Shown: one piece after another, positions 47,615 to 59,779 of the stretch | Position numbering within the stretch: position 1 is the first letter of the stretch | Layout: each line of letters begins with the position of its first letter | DNA from: Phyto melanocephala | Lineage: Eukaryota > Arthropoda > Insecta > Diptera > Rhinophoridae | DNA: 64,000 nucleotides | NCBI GenBank assembly: GCA_941918925.1 | Contig: OW799234.1 | Location: 59,624,968 to 59,688,967 of the forward strand | Direction of reading: 5' to 3' | The notes under the pieces: generated by a model | What the model was told of the DNA's origin: nothing | The model's database searches: none | The model's input: only the letters and a program-made list of their open reading frames with translations | Made by a program: the position numbers and the translations under genes

Positions 47615-48565
47615 ATTTTTTTTAACGTAGTTACTTGTATACTACCAGTCAAGCCCTTTTATTTTATACTCATATTGTTGGGGTTAAAAAAAATTCGCTA
47701 CGCCATTTTGTTAGAACTTAGTAGGGGCCTTCATGGATTTTTAATTGTTTTATATTGCATTATTTTCTGCTAGTATTTTTTAGCCTTATTGACCCTGCCG
47801 GTTGTCTATATATATATATGTTAAATTCACTCCTCGAAGGAGCATAGGGCTTTAACATGGTGGTCCCAATAATCGTGATCTTCAGCTCAATGCTTGATCT
47901 CGTTCATCTTTATACTCAATCTCAAAAGTTCTGTTTTCAGTTGCCGCTTCCAGGTATGCACTGGTCTCCCGACTCGCCTGCTTCCATGCGGGTTCCAATC
48001 TAAGCATTTCTTGGCAATATCATTGTCAAGGTTACGGAGGGTGTGACCAATCCAACTCCATTTTCGCTTATCCGTTCTAATAGGTTGTTGGTTTGCCTCC
48101 AACCAGAGTTGCTTTTTGGATATTGTTACAGGCCAGAAAATCGGTTTTGTTATTTTGCGATTAATTTTATGAAAAACACCGGCTTTGGAGACTGCGATTT
48201 GACGTCTTCCGCTCATGAGCTAAAGTATCTTGATAAATTTAGATAGATAAATATTATTCCAAACTATTTTTGCTTATAACTTTGGCGATTAGTGACGGAC
48301 TTGTCCACAATTTTTTACGAATATCGTATAGCTAAAAAATTGTAATTTTTATTGTAAAAATATGGAAAAACAGAGGCAGTCGTGTTTATTTGCGATTGTA
48401 TTTATTTGCCGATTGTACTAGTTTTCCGTAGCGATTCATTTTCGAATATTTTTAAAAGATTAATATCACATGGAGATCTTTGCAACATGACGTACGTATA
48501 GTTTATGGGATCAGAAATAAATACTGTAGACATTAAAAATGGAAGCTGTAAACCCTTAGCAGTAT
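47615..48565 (-). mobile_element. Degraded family B HINE (B6) split by a retrotransposon piece
   Basis: 47615-47815 follows the long-form interior on the minus strand (AGTCAAGCCCTTTTATTTTA, CGCTACGCCATTTTGTT). 48250-48565 continues the same element (TATAACTTTGGCGATTAGTG, CGTGTTTATTTGCG, TTTATGGGATCAGAAATAAA). The 47820-48246 stretch between is foreign. Head and tail hairpins are not preserved. Confidence 0.7.
47820..48246 (-). pseudogene. 3' end of a non-LTR retrotransposon ORF2
   Basis: The minus strand reads KRKWSWIGHTLRNLDNDIAK, KCLDWNPHGSRRVGRP, HTWKRQLKTEL and then a stop. WIGHTLR...LDWNP.G.R..GRP..TW.R is the well-known extreme C-terminus of reverse transcriptase ORFs in several non-LTR clades, beyond the polymerase domain. 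A short 3' UTR and a (TA)n tail (about 47808-47820) follow. The piece is 5'-truncated, as is usual for such insertions. Clade not assigned. Confidence 0.75.
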
Positions 48566-50137
48566 AGACGCTCACGATCTATCGCAATATACACAGCGAA
48601 TTTGTTCAGTATTAATTTATACAGGTTTAACCGTAATTAACCTTTTTATTAATTTATTTAGTCCTTTATCGAAGTATGTTAACAGATTATATTCTATAGT
48701 AAATATAATTATTCTTTAAAACTCAAATAAGAAAAATTCGTATATTTATTTTTTTAGAATTGTAGTTTCACTATCACCAATTGTAAATACATTATTGAAA
48801 AGGGTATTAAATATTCGACTATTAAAATCCCATTTAGCATGTTCTGTTTTGCTTTTCCTTCATTTGCTTATTATTGTCTGAATTTTTCACCGTTGTGTCT
48901 TCCTCTTTTTCGACAATACATTTCAGAATATTGTTGTTGTAATATATAAAAGCGTGTTCATATATGTTTATCTTGGTAAGAATTCGTTTGATTTCAGCGC
49001 TTCAACTGCTGTGCAGCTTCATATATCAAAAATTATTATGACGATTTTATGCGTTCGAAATGTCGTCTCATTATTTAAATTTTTCATATTTTTATTTAGT
49101 TTTAGTAGGTATTCTCTTTTTTTATTGCTCTAAACGGAGACGAAGTTTTTGTACTTTTTTCTTTTATTTTCACTTCGAACTTTATGAGATTTAGCTGGCT
49201 ACCATAGTAAAATTAATTATGATCGTAATAACGTAAAGAGTTAAATAAAAGACAAAAAACAACAAATATTTATATGACAAGAAATACAATCGCTCAGTCT
49301 GCTGAAGCCCACATAAGATTATATTGATCGAGGCAGTAGTAAATATGGAAACAAAATTTCAGAGGAAAATAATAATAAAAGTAAACAAATTTGTTATTGT
49401 TCAAATCGGAAAGTTTTACGACAATAACGAAAAAAAAATGTCATGAAAATGGAAAATATTATAAAGACGATAGTTTTTATATCTGCTCAATAAAATATAT
49501 AAATTTGTTTTGCTGGGAATATTACTGGAAACACGAGTTTTAATGTTGGAGAAATATTTGTATAAATGATCTTGGTAAAAACTTGTAAAAAACAAGATTT
49601 ACGAAATTTATACAATATTTTTTTAAAGGAAATCTATCATAAAGATGAAGACACAAAAAATTGATTTGTTTTCTGTAATTTTTTTGTAAACTCATAATAC
49701 AATTTCTCTTAAAAGCATTAAGAAAAACTTTGACAGATTTTGAGAATCAAAAATTTTATTAGTAAGATTCATCGTTTTCGTGTATATGTAGTACATATAA
49801 ATATGTTTCTTTAATCAGTCTTCCTAAAATCACAACTCAAACAAGAACAAAAATGCCACTGCTGTTAATATAAATTGACCACAATTTATTTATTTTTTAA
49901 TAACATAGTACGTTGTTTGAACAAAAAAAGGTGTTAAATCATTGGTTACAATTTGTTATTTTTCTGGAACAGACAGACGGACTCTATTATAATTCGTTTT
50001 TTAAATAGAGTAAAGATAAAGATTTCCATTAATAATAATGACTTAAGAAATTACAAAAACAAATAAATCATAATATAAAAGCACATAATAAATTAAAAAA
50101 AGAAAAGTTAACAATAAGAAGAAGAAAAAACAGTAGT
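48566..50137. other. Spacer, nothing recognised
   Basis: AT-rich, apparently single-copy DNA. Confidence 0.4.
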
Positions 50138-50305
50138 TTTTAAAGACCGTGATGAATTGAAAATACCACAACAAAATTTTTTCGAAATAAAAATTTTTGT
50201 TTCGAAAGCTACGAACGGTAATTTTAAAGTCCGTAATGAATTAAAAGCACCACAACAAAATTTTTTCGAAATAAAATTTTTTGTTTCGAAAGATGCGAAC
50301 GGCAT
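50138..50305. repeat. 84-bp direct tandem duplication
   Basis: Units 50138-50221 and 50222-50305 differ at about 11 positions. The unit is a multiple of three, so both strands stay open: plus frame KDRDELKIPQQNFFEIKIFV and VRNELKAPQQNFFEIKFFV, minus frame FETKIFISKKFCCG. Most differences would change the amino acid, which argues against selection on either protein. Confidence 0.8.
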
Positions 50306-50686
50306 TTGGCTTATGTAGCTGTTAAATTTTCTCGATGTGGAACGCCAATGTACGCTTTAAACTACTACGGATGTTATTCAGCAAAATCAGCATTTGTCTT
50401 AAGCGCCGAGCATACAAATTTGAACTTTTCAGCATAATGAGTACATGGACCGTCAATTATTCAGTGGCGAACAGAAAAAATAAAATAAAAATTTTCTTAT
50501 TTTCCTAAAATAATAATACAGAATATCCGTTTTGGCATTCGTTGTAAGGCACGCATTGTCATAACGGCAAAACCACATCCATTTCGTTATATTGAACAAA
50601 AAAGAGATGGGTTATCAACAATGTTAAAGTTGTTAACAAAACCTGTTTTCGAAGAAGAAGTACCTGCGATATGATAATAAACCTAG
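50306..50686. other. Spacer, nothing recognised
   Basis: AT-rich sequence. Confidence 0.4.
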
Positions 50687-51990
50687 TTATACCCTTCACC
50701 AGTATTGGCAAGGGTATATATTGCTTTATCATTCCATTTGCTATTTCTACAATATGTTTTCGTTTCCGCCCCATAACGTATATATTTTCTGAAAACTTAT
50801 GAATAGAGAAGTCGCTTGAATGATGTTAATCTGTCCGTGTATTGGTTGAAATCAACTTTTAGAAGACCCCACATATTGCACAGAGCTGTAAGTGGTATCA
50901 ATCTTTTGAAAATATTTGGAAATTATCGGCTATTCAAATACAGCACAATTGTTTCATAACTTTGTAAGATGTGAGCAAATAAATACAACTGCCTCTGTTT
51001 TTTGCCATATTTTTTCCTTAAAGATCAAAATTTTTAACCATACGATAATTTATATATCTGTGGCTTGGAGCTAAAAGGGCCAATGACAAAATATTTACTT
51101 TTGAGAAAATTTGAATTGAACTTTATTTTTTATATAGGTGCTGTCATAGTGACATTGGCCAGCAATTTATTTATGAAGCTGTTCTGGGTTAAGTATGACT
51201 TTAGCTGTTTTACTATTATGAAATAGAGCAAGAAAACAAATTTAATGCAATGATTAACTTAAAAGAGCAAAAAAGTTACATTGGCCCTTTTAGCTCCAAG
51301 CCACAGATATACGTTTGTTGATATTTTTCAAAATGACATGCTTTCTACTCGTAAACAACTACAAATCGACAAAAAAAATTAGGAAAATAATATATTATTT
51401 TGAATATTTAAAGTCCTAAAGTTTTAAATTAACTTTTGGGCACGCTATTGATACCTATTTACAAGGCATAGCCTTGAAAATTATCACTAAGATAACGAAA
51501 CAAATCGATATGTAACTACTTGAGGTATAGGCACCAAAATATCACTGCTTACAAAAAAATATATATTTTTTTCAGTTAAAGGGGCTTAGCTAACAAAACT
51601 GGTACACTATAAAAAATTAAAAATCAATGATGACCGCCACTACAAAATGACGTAAAATACATTTATATTTATACATACATATGCTTATGTCAAATCTAGT
51701 ATTTAAGAAATTTTCCCCATTCAACATCCTATTGGTATCAAACGAAAGTGCTCGTTGAAAAAGTGTAAAATTCAAAATAGCGTTCCAAACAAAATTTGGC
51801 ATAATATTTTTTTAACCCTATCAATATGGGTATCAAATGAAAGAGCTTGACTAGTATAATGCATTTAACTGTGTAAAAAATTGATATCGAAGATGGCGTC
51901 GAAAATAATGAAGCCAAAGTGCATATAATATTAAATCTGCAGTCTAGGCCAAGCTACTATTAGATAATTATTTCTATGTACGTGATGGTG
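50687..51990 (+). mobile_element. Family B HINE, copy B7 (long form, tail lost), host of a MITE
   Basis: The head is TATACCCTTCACCAGTATTG, then GGCAAGGGTATATA. A vestigial GTCY tract (TCTGTCCGTG) follows, then ACAATTGTTTCATAACTTTG and interior repeats with GAAGATGGCGTC. The copy stops in GTGATGGTGAAGTG and lacks the ATTCGGC stem-loop. Confidence 0.8.
51058..51306. mobile_element. 249-bp MITE with perfect 28-bp terminal inverted repeats
   Basis: CTGTGGCTTGGAGCTAAAAG plus GGCCAATG (51058-51085) is exactly inverted at 51279-51306. The flanks TATAT/ATATA allow an AT-rich target duplication of 2-4 bp. Copy B2 has continuous sequence at the corresponding place, so this is an insertion into B7. There is no coding capacity and no second copy here. 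Confidence 0.88.
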
Positions 51991-52363
51991 AAGTGTTTGG
52001 AAAACTTTAAAATTTGTAAAGATATTTAGTTCCCCTGAAAACACAAAATTGTAATTACAAAAGTGGAAGTTTTCATACAAAAAAATTGCTCGATATCTGT
52101 AAACCGTATTAACCACAATAGAGAAACAGGTTTCGAAATCCCAACGGGGTTGCTTGAAATATATACAATCCATTTTGAACTCGAACTGTTAAATGTCAAA
52201 GCACTGAGTAAAAATTTAAATGACTACAAAGCTTGGTCACATCAAAATTTGTATGTATGGAAACTTAACAACTTTAAAATAAAAATGTAAAAGTTTTTTA
52301 TTGTCTAAGTCCAAAACCGGCTTTTTGGAAATCAGTAAAAAAGTAAAAAAGAAAAAGTAAAAC
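51991..52363. other. Spacer, nothing recognised
   Basis: The two overlapping 75-80 codon frames (51931-52290) show no motif. Confidence 0.4.
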
Positions 52364-52678
52364 TCTGTGTGTGTGTGTGTGAGTGTGTTAGCTATAGACT
52401 CCGAAACTGTAAAACCGATCCGATTAGAAAAGTGGGCAGGGCCACGCTCATAAAAAAGTTATAATTTTGAGATACTTGAACTTCACCGATTTTTCTGAAA
52501 CTTTGCACACACATATTGAGCTGTCATGACTATAAAATTTCGTGATTAGAAAAATGGGCAGGGCCACGCACATAAAAAAAGTTATAATTTTTAGCTTTTT
52601 GCACTTGATACTCAATTTAAATTCAGAATGCATTTTTATTCATTAAGAGGCGTAGCAACGCGTGCCGGGCCTTTCTAG
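52364..52678 (+). mobile_element. Short non-autonomous canonical Helitron
   Basis: The 3' end has a GC-rich hairpin region GGCGTAGCAACGCGTGCC, then GGGCCTTTCTAG immediately before a T. A hairpin about ten bases before CTAG with insertion next to T is the classic Helitron terminus. The 5' end is set at TCTGTGTG by the TC rule and is uncertain. A 122-bp partial tandem repeat (GGGCAGGGCCACGC at about 52433 and 52555) lies inside. Confidence 0.65.
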
Positions 52679-52889
52679 TTTTTGAATAAAACTGAAAATG
52701 GTTGTTTTATATGCTGGTTTTTTTAATACTCTAGAAAATATAAGAGTAGCGATGTTAAACGGCAACACTCTTCGCTTGGACAAATCGGAATGATAACTAC
52801 TCTATAAGTCTTTTCAAAGTGTTATCGATATGTCTGGCAAGCTTCATTTAAATCCATTAACTGGCTCTTAGTGATTAAGCTTTAATTTT
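52679..52889. other. Spacer, nothing recognised
   Basis: AT-rich sequence. Confidence 0.4.
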
Positions 52890-53175
52890 AGCATACATTT
52901 CCAGCATTTTGGCCGGTACCTCCCATGTTGCCTTTCAGGGCTGAAATTATAACTGGCTTTGAGTTATCGTGAGCCGTATGGCAAGTGACACCGTTTTAGT
53001 TGGTTATCATTGAAAGGTAACGTGCTCCATTGACTGTAACGATGCAATTATTATCGTTCTTAAAGAAGCCAAAAAACCACGCCAAACAGTGCATATTTCA
53101 GGCTGTATTGGCAGCTCTTTTAGCGAAAATTAAGCTTCGACGCTGAAGACATATTTTCGATAAAAAAAAAGATGT
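52890..53175 (-). pseudogene. Mariner-like transposase fragment
   Basis: The minus strand gives CLAWFFGFFKNDNNC, then IVTVNGARYLSMIT, then after a stop NGVTCHTAHD. These correspond to GFF..N..VTVNG.RY..M and QQDGATCHTA. The WFQQD part with the second catalytic aspartate is lost, and nothing of the N- or C-terminus is seen. Confidence 0.55.
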
Positions 53176-54176
53176 TCACTCATATTTCTAGTTTAATGAT
53201 TTTTGTTAGTCTATTCATGGTGAAAAGTCAAACATTACAAAAATGCCAAAAAATCACCCTTTACAAACATATCTATTTATAAATAGGATCTTATAAGATA
53301 ATAAATAAATAATAAATGAAAACTGGTCATATTTTTAAGTAGGTATTGTGGTTTTTAAAGACACCTTAAAACCGTTTAATTACAATAAAGGTCTCGCTTA
53401 GTTTATATTGTTAGTGTCGTAAATTTTTATGGCGCCAAAAAATTCATGCAAACTCCAGCTCTAGATTGAAATTTAAAATAAATTTAAATAAATAAAATGC
53501 TTAATGAAATCAGTCATCTGTTTGTTTATAGTATTTTTCGCATAAAATATTTATAATGATGTAAGAAAACTACATGCTGAGCATTATAAAAATAAAGATG
53601 ACGGATTTTTTTTTAACTCGTACCAAAAACTAGGAGTGTATAAAATGCTGGTCTACAATGTTCTGCTCTACTTGACGGGCCCTATACTTATATAAAAAAA
53701 TATAAAAAAATAAAACAACACAAAAATTAAGAAACAACAAAAATCTGCGGCAAAAAAATATTTAATATTTTGTGGTCTAAAAGACTTGTTTTAAAAATGC
53801 TGCCGTTTAAACAAAGATTATGAGTTTGAATGACAGAATATTAAAGACAAGCTGGTTGACTGACTGTCGGACTGGCTGACTGACTGATTTACAGTTAGTG
53901 GTAGTGAGTGAATGACACAGTGTAGCCGTCCATCATTTTAGTGAGCGTATACATACCCTTCAGTCCATTTAACACGTTTTAGACACTAATCCTCGGTTGA
54001 TGAAACACATTTTTTGTATGACTTTACTTTGCAGCCATGATTTATTTCGTCATTCCCAGCATGATATGATCAATTGCAAGGCTGGTTCTTTGCTTTTTCT
54101 CTAAAATAAAATTTGTAACTTGTGGGCACAGACATACTATATTGTATAGCTACAACCGTTGCAGCTGAAGAAGTTG
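53176..54176. other. Spacer with a GACT microsatellite
   Basis: (GACT/TGAC)n lies at about 53856-53890. Nothing else is recognised. Confidence 0.45.
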
Positions 54177-55652
54177 TTTTTATACCCGCCACCAAAAAAA
54201 TGGTGGGGGTATATTCATTTTGTCATTCCGTTTGTAACACATCGTAATATCCATTTTAGACCCCATAAAGTATATATATTCTAAATCGTGGTTTGATTTT
54301 ATGACGATCTAGCTATGTCCGTCCGTCTGTCCGTCTGTTGAAAGCACGATAGAGGTCGCACCGAAAAAGCTAGGGGGCTAAAATTTTGCCAGAATCTTTC
54401 TTATAGACAAGGTTTGTTTGGTATTGCAAATGGGCTAAATCGGAATATTAGGAAGAGAGTTATAGCTCGAAAAGCAAGAGTAGGTCGAAAAAACCGTGTC
54501 CTTCGAACATCGAATAAAATGGAATTGTGTCCAAACGCCTTAACGTAGACTCATGAAACTTCGAATATATATTTCCTGGGTAAAGACAATATTTTTCCCC
54601 GAAAATTGTCTAAATCTATGCATTAAGAGAGGAGTTATCGATCAAAATGTACGAAAATTTATACCGCACAGTGTATTTTTCGGTATATTTAAAAACAAAG
54701 ACGTCATAAAAGCAACAAAATTGGATGTACGACTCTGAAATTTTGCACACTTTGCTTTTTGGTAAAACGCTTTCTTGTAACGGCAAATCAATGTGCCACG
54801 CCCACTTTTACGCCCACCTCCCATATAACGTTTTAACTAAAATTCATAAAATTTCTCCATTAATAAAGATTTTGGAATAATAAAGGCCTATCTTGAAACA
54901 CCTCAGTTGTACTCATTCGCAAAAATAACTTTGACACGCCTACTATAACGCCCACTTTCACGTTATCTACCGTTAATGAAATTTAAAAGCTCATAAAACC
55001 GACAAAATTAGAGGTATGATGATAAATTTTGCTACGTCTATCCCCCTAGGCAATTTCATTACTGTGCCAAAAAATTAAGGTGCCACGCCCACTTTTACGC
55101 CCACTTCCCATATAACGTTTTACCTAAAATTCATATAATTTCTCTATAAATAAAGATTTTGGAATAATAAAGGACTATATTAATACACCTAAGTTGTACT
55201 CATTAGCAAAAACAACTTTGACACGCCTACTATGACGCCCACTTTCACTTTTGAGTTGTGTCGAGACGCATAAACGTAGTCATTAAACTTCGAATATATA
55301 TTTATCGAGTCAAAAGAATATTTTTCCCTGAAAATCGCTTAAATCTATGAATTAGGAAAAGAGTTATAGATAAAAATGTTCGAAAATTTATACCGCACAG
55401 TGCATATTTCAAATTTAAAACGTAATAAAACTGACAAAACTATATGTACGATTCTGATATATTGCAAACATGGCTTTTTGGTCAAAGTCTTCGTTATAAC
55501 GGAAAATAGATGTGCCACGCACACTTTTTTCCTTAAATTTTTATAAAAATATATTAGTCATATATATTAGCATTTATTCATATTACACTGCGCCATTTAT
55601 TGTACTGTAGATAAATATAAGATAAAGATGATAAGAAAGATGACTCTACTAG

Positions 55653-55970
55653 CAACTACTAGATGGCATGCTAACAACTTATGCTTATGTTCTCCTGAAA
55701 TTATGCTCTATTAAAAATGGGAATTTAGGAAAATTTTGACCTAAGTAAAAAAAAATTATCTCTAAACATTATAAACAATTTATTTTCATGTGCTAATGGC
55801 TAACAAATTTTAAAATTATACAAAACTTATTTCGTTTGAAAATCTTTTAAAAGCAAAATGTTATAGAAGTTTAAAAATCAAAATCTTACTAATAAATTTC
55901 CTGTTTTAGCAAAATGCTGAGCATGTCTATTTTGAATCACCCTGTGGCCCTTAAAATTTAACCTTAAATT
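55653..55970 (-). repeat. Dispersed repeat with mariner-type end, copy S2 (inverted relative to S1)
   Basis: It reads, on the minus strand, GGTTAAATTTTAAGGGCCAC, AGGGTGATTCAAAATAGACA and on, with only a few differences from 3222-3465 in A1. Confidence 0.7.
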
Positions 55971-56153
55971 CACTTTCTTCCCCTTAAATTCATGTAAATT
56001 CTCTATGAATAAAGATTTTAGAATACTAAAGGACTATATTGAAATATCTAAGTTATGTTTATAAGCAGAAACTTTATTGACACGCGTATTTTAACGGCCA
56101 CTTTCATTGAAAGACTAAATTTACGAAAACATTTTACTAGCATACCGAAGTTA

Positions 56154-56770
56154 TAATGGGTGGTTAATTTTAAGGGACTATGTTGATTTTAAATAAAACA
56201 CAAATTATTTAAGAAATTATTATCATTTCTTTTTATAATGATAATATTTGTATGCTTCAATTATGTATGGAACAAAATATCGGCCAAATGGCCCCCCAAC
56301 CTAAGCGGCACACCACGATACGATAGCCCAAATTTTCAATGACACTGTTGATGCTCGATTGTTGGGCACGATGATGAGTCGAGGTTGCTTGCTCTTTTGC
56401 CACGTTATCGTGAAAAACAGCAATGTTTCCCATTCAACGAACTAAGATGGCATTCACAGATGTTTTCACATTTCATACAGACCTGCTTTGCAGACATTTA
56501 AATATTTTTTACAATTCTCACGATTGTGGACGAATTCGAACGATTATGTTGACCAAAAGAATCACGAAGTGCACAAAATGCATTTTGATTTGAACGCCCA
56601 TTTTTATAAAAATCTTTAATATTTAAAAGCGTTGCTCGATTGCGTACCTTTCCACGGTTCAAATTGAGTTAGTCTGAGATTGAGAAATGTCAAATGAAAT
56701 ACAAGAAAAAAGTTGAAGTTTAGATGTGGTTCACCTTAAACATGGGCCCTTAAAATTTAACCACCCTCTA
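56154..56770 (-). mobile_element. Internally deleted mariner-like element nested in A5
   Basis: TA...TA bounded, 617 bp, ends ATGGGTGGTTAATTTTAAGG and TTAAAATTTAACCACCCTC. Minus-strand helix-turn-helix text (AATGGGCGTTCAAATC, AAATGCATTTTGTGCACTTC) is fused to the C-terminus as in A3. It occupies the same slot in family A as the other nested copies. Confidence 0.75.
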
Positions 56771-56912
56771 CAAAGAAAGTGATACATATTTTATTATAAA
56801 GAGATTATTCTATAACGATTAACAAAATAATAAATATTGTGCTTTAAATGTACACAAAATTGGTGGTGGGTATAAAAGATTCGGCACAGCCGAATATAGT
56901 GCTCTTACTTGT

Positions 56913-57489
56913 TATTAATGTAAAATTTAAATATTTGTTATTGCTTTAAACGGTTTTAATTCATGCATTAATGAATCCTTAAAATATTGTCCTACTAACT
57001 AATATTTATTGTTTATGTGCACATCCACTGGCTTAATTGACATGCTTTTCATATTGATCACTTGTGGCTGTAGCACATACATACATATGTACACATAACA
57101 AGTACTTTGAAATACAAACAGGTTTGTATTTGTTGTATGTAAAGCAAGACACGCGCGTCAATCATTTAAAAGCCGTCACTCAACAATGCATTGTCATGCT
57201 CGATTTCTTGACGTCACCATCAGGGTTGGAAATTTCAATACTTTGTGCTTTTTAAATCATAAAATATCGTGTATGTTTTTAATATTTAAAGTTTATATAT
57301 AAAAATGGTTTAATTTAAGTATATGTATGTGGACTTTTGACATGACAACTTAAGTCGAGATAAGAAATTGCTCAACCTTCTTAGTTATAAAAGTGGGATC
57401 TTTAAAAAACTGTGTTTGTAATGATCGGCGTCTTTCTATGTAAAACACGAATTCACGTATTAAAAAGATTTGACTACATCACAACGATC
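56913..57489. other. Spacer, nothing recognised
   Basis: AT-rich sequence. Confidence 0.4.
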
Positions 57490-58582
57490 ATTTTAATACA
57501 CTTGACCTGTGGTGCCAAGGATATATAGGTATTTTCACAGAATGTTACGTAAAGCCAAATTGTTAAAATCCTTATACCTAAGGGCCGTACAGTGTGATTT
57601 ATTTTATTTATTAACTAAATATACTTGCATTCCATATACATATATATAAAAAATCATAAGAAACTCCGATTTTCTATGCTATAGATACTGGTGATACGTG
57701 ACAAAAGTAGTATGGAAGTGCCCATATATAGCTCTGCAATTACGTTTGTAATTTCTAGAATATTCATTTCATACCCCGTAAGGTATATGCTTTCTGAAAG
57801 CGAATATAGTGCAAATTTGTTTGAAATATCCATAAATAAATCGCTATTGAAATTCAACACAATCGCTCCATAACTTTCTGAGATATAAGCAAATAAACAC
57901 AATTGCTTCTGTTTTTTTCAATATTTTTAACATAAAAATCAAAATTTATATATAATTTTTAGATATCTTTGTTACCATTTGTAGAGATTTTCATAAAAAA
58001 ATTTTGGACAAATTGGTTACTAATCGGCCAAGTTAAAGGACATTTTTTTCGACAAATATTTATTAAAATCTATCAAGTTTCTCAAGTTTATAAAAATTTT
58101 TTTGGCAATATAAAAACATTTTAAAACAAGCCTTAGTTTTGAGAAGTATTCCTGTTACAAATCAGTTTGAAACTAACTGAGATATAAGCACAAAAATACA
58201 AATGCTTTGGTGTTCTCATAATTTTTTACCTTCTAGACATCGAAGAGAGCCAATATGAGTATTTAAAAAAATGCCTTGACTAACAAAATATAATACACTA
58301 CAAAATATATTAAAAATCCATGATGGCTGTCATTTTTAAATGGTGTAAAACACATTTTTGTATGGGTCAAATCTAATATTTAAAAACTTCCTAAATATTG
58401 GTATTAAATGAAAGGGCTTGACTAGTATAATGCAGCATGTAAAATTTCAAAATCAAAGATGGTGTCGGAAATAATGAAGCATAATGGCGTATAAAATTTA
58501 GTCTAAAATCTAGGCTACGGTACGTTGTGGTGAAGGGTATTATAAGATCCTGCATGGCCGAATAATGCACTCTTACTTGTTT
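57490..58582 (+). mobile_element. Family B HINE, copy B8 (long form, decayed)
   Basis: A decayed head TAATACACTTGACCTGTGGT is followed by an unrelated stretch, then AATTACGTTTGTAATTTCTA, ATCGCTCCATAACTTTCTGA and the interior array. It ends GGTGAAGGGTATTATAAGAT, a broken stem-loop (CCTGCATGGCCGAAT) and TACTTGTT. No GTCY tract survives. Confidence 0.75.
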
Positions 58583-59779
58583 AACTCATAGTTGTTTTTA
58601 TTAATTAATCCTCGTCTTGCTAGGATTTATTAAATAAGTTATTCTAAATAAATTAAAAGAAAAACATAAAATTGTTTAATGTTTATTAATATATATTCCT
58701 TTTACTTCTGCAAGGAGCTTAGAGCCGCAACAAGTATTACAGGTTCGGTAATAAGATTTGTTTTAAAACGAATGGCTGATTAGGCGTCTGAACCTGGTGT
58801 TTGGGCTGCCAACATCGCCTCAAGGCATGCTGAGGTGCTGCAGGTAGGGTTATACCGTACCCGATCGGTCGTCAGAGCCTCGTTAGCGAGACAGAGGGCA
58901 CCAATTGGAAAGGATTAGCTGTGTATACAAATGTAGTATTTGTATTCGCTTCACTTTCCCATTAGCCATCCAATGTTTATTAAGGTCTTGTTTAATTTAA
59001 TCAATCACATTTTAAATGCATTTAGGTAATAAAAATCATTCAATTTTTTCTTGTTTGATATGAAGAATTTTTATTTTAGCGCAAATAATTTAGTACTTTA
59101 AATGTTAAAAAAATTAAATTTCAAATCAAGTACATGTCTAAATTTAGATATTGATTTTCCATACCTGTTGAATACACACATTGAAGTTCACCAACATTTT
59201 ATTGTGATTTCTTAGATTTGTTTTCTTCTCAATCAAGTTTTTATTGTTGTTTCCAGTTGTTGTCAAAATCATGACATAAGAAAAAAAAAGTTAAAAAATA
59301 TAATAAAATTTAAAAGAAAGAAAAACAATAAACAGGAAATAAGTTGTGTAAGCTTTTTATTGATTTCTACTTTTAATTAGAACTACATAAATAAACAATT
59401 CAAAAGTAAACCTGACAAATTAATGAGATTGAGATTTATTGTGTATTTGTTCTTGTAACATACATGTGTACATGCATACTACTGTACATACATATGCACA
59501 CATTAGTAAATATGTAAATTCGAACTTATGTGTATGCGTAAAAGTTTGTACTTATGCATGTATGTACATATGTAAGTATATAAATTTTAAATAATTTAAC
59601 TTTTTGTCAATAAATTTTTAATATTTGAGTGGAGACAAGAGACTACTGGAGATTAATAGATTATTGAAAAAGAAAGAAAGAAAGAATGTCTTAGAAAGAA
59701 TGGTCTTGAGAAATTAAGCGTAATTTTTTTCTTGTGCAGGTTGCAACTCTGAATATTGGTAGCTTATTGGTCATTTATG
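58583..59779. other. Spacer with an unexplained GC-rich island
   Basis: 58730-58960 (for example CGTCTGAACCTGGTG, GCTGCCAACATCGCCTCAAG, TCGTCAGAGCCTCGTTAGCG) is far richer in G+C than its surroundings. It has no long frame and is not a recognisable tRNA or rRNA. The rest is AT-rich with an (AAAG)n run at about 59670-59690. Confidence 0.4.

Larger units (their letters stand above)
54177..56912 (+). mobile_element. Family A HINE, copy A5, largest copy, internally duplicated
   Basis: The head hairpin TATACCCGCCACC, two GTCY units (54319-54339) and CACGATAGAGGTC are followed by two array units. A second partial copy of the front region (55250-55560 repeats 54540-54800, both with ATGTACGA and GTGCCACG) comes next. 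The inverted repeat S2, more array sequence, the mariner derivative, the stem-loop ATTCGGCACAGCCGAAT and TACTTGTT complete it. Length variation comes from recombination among internal repeats. Confidence 0.88.
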
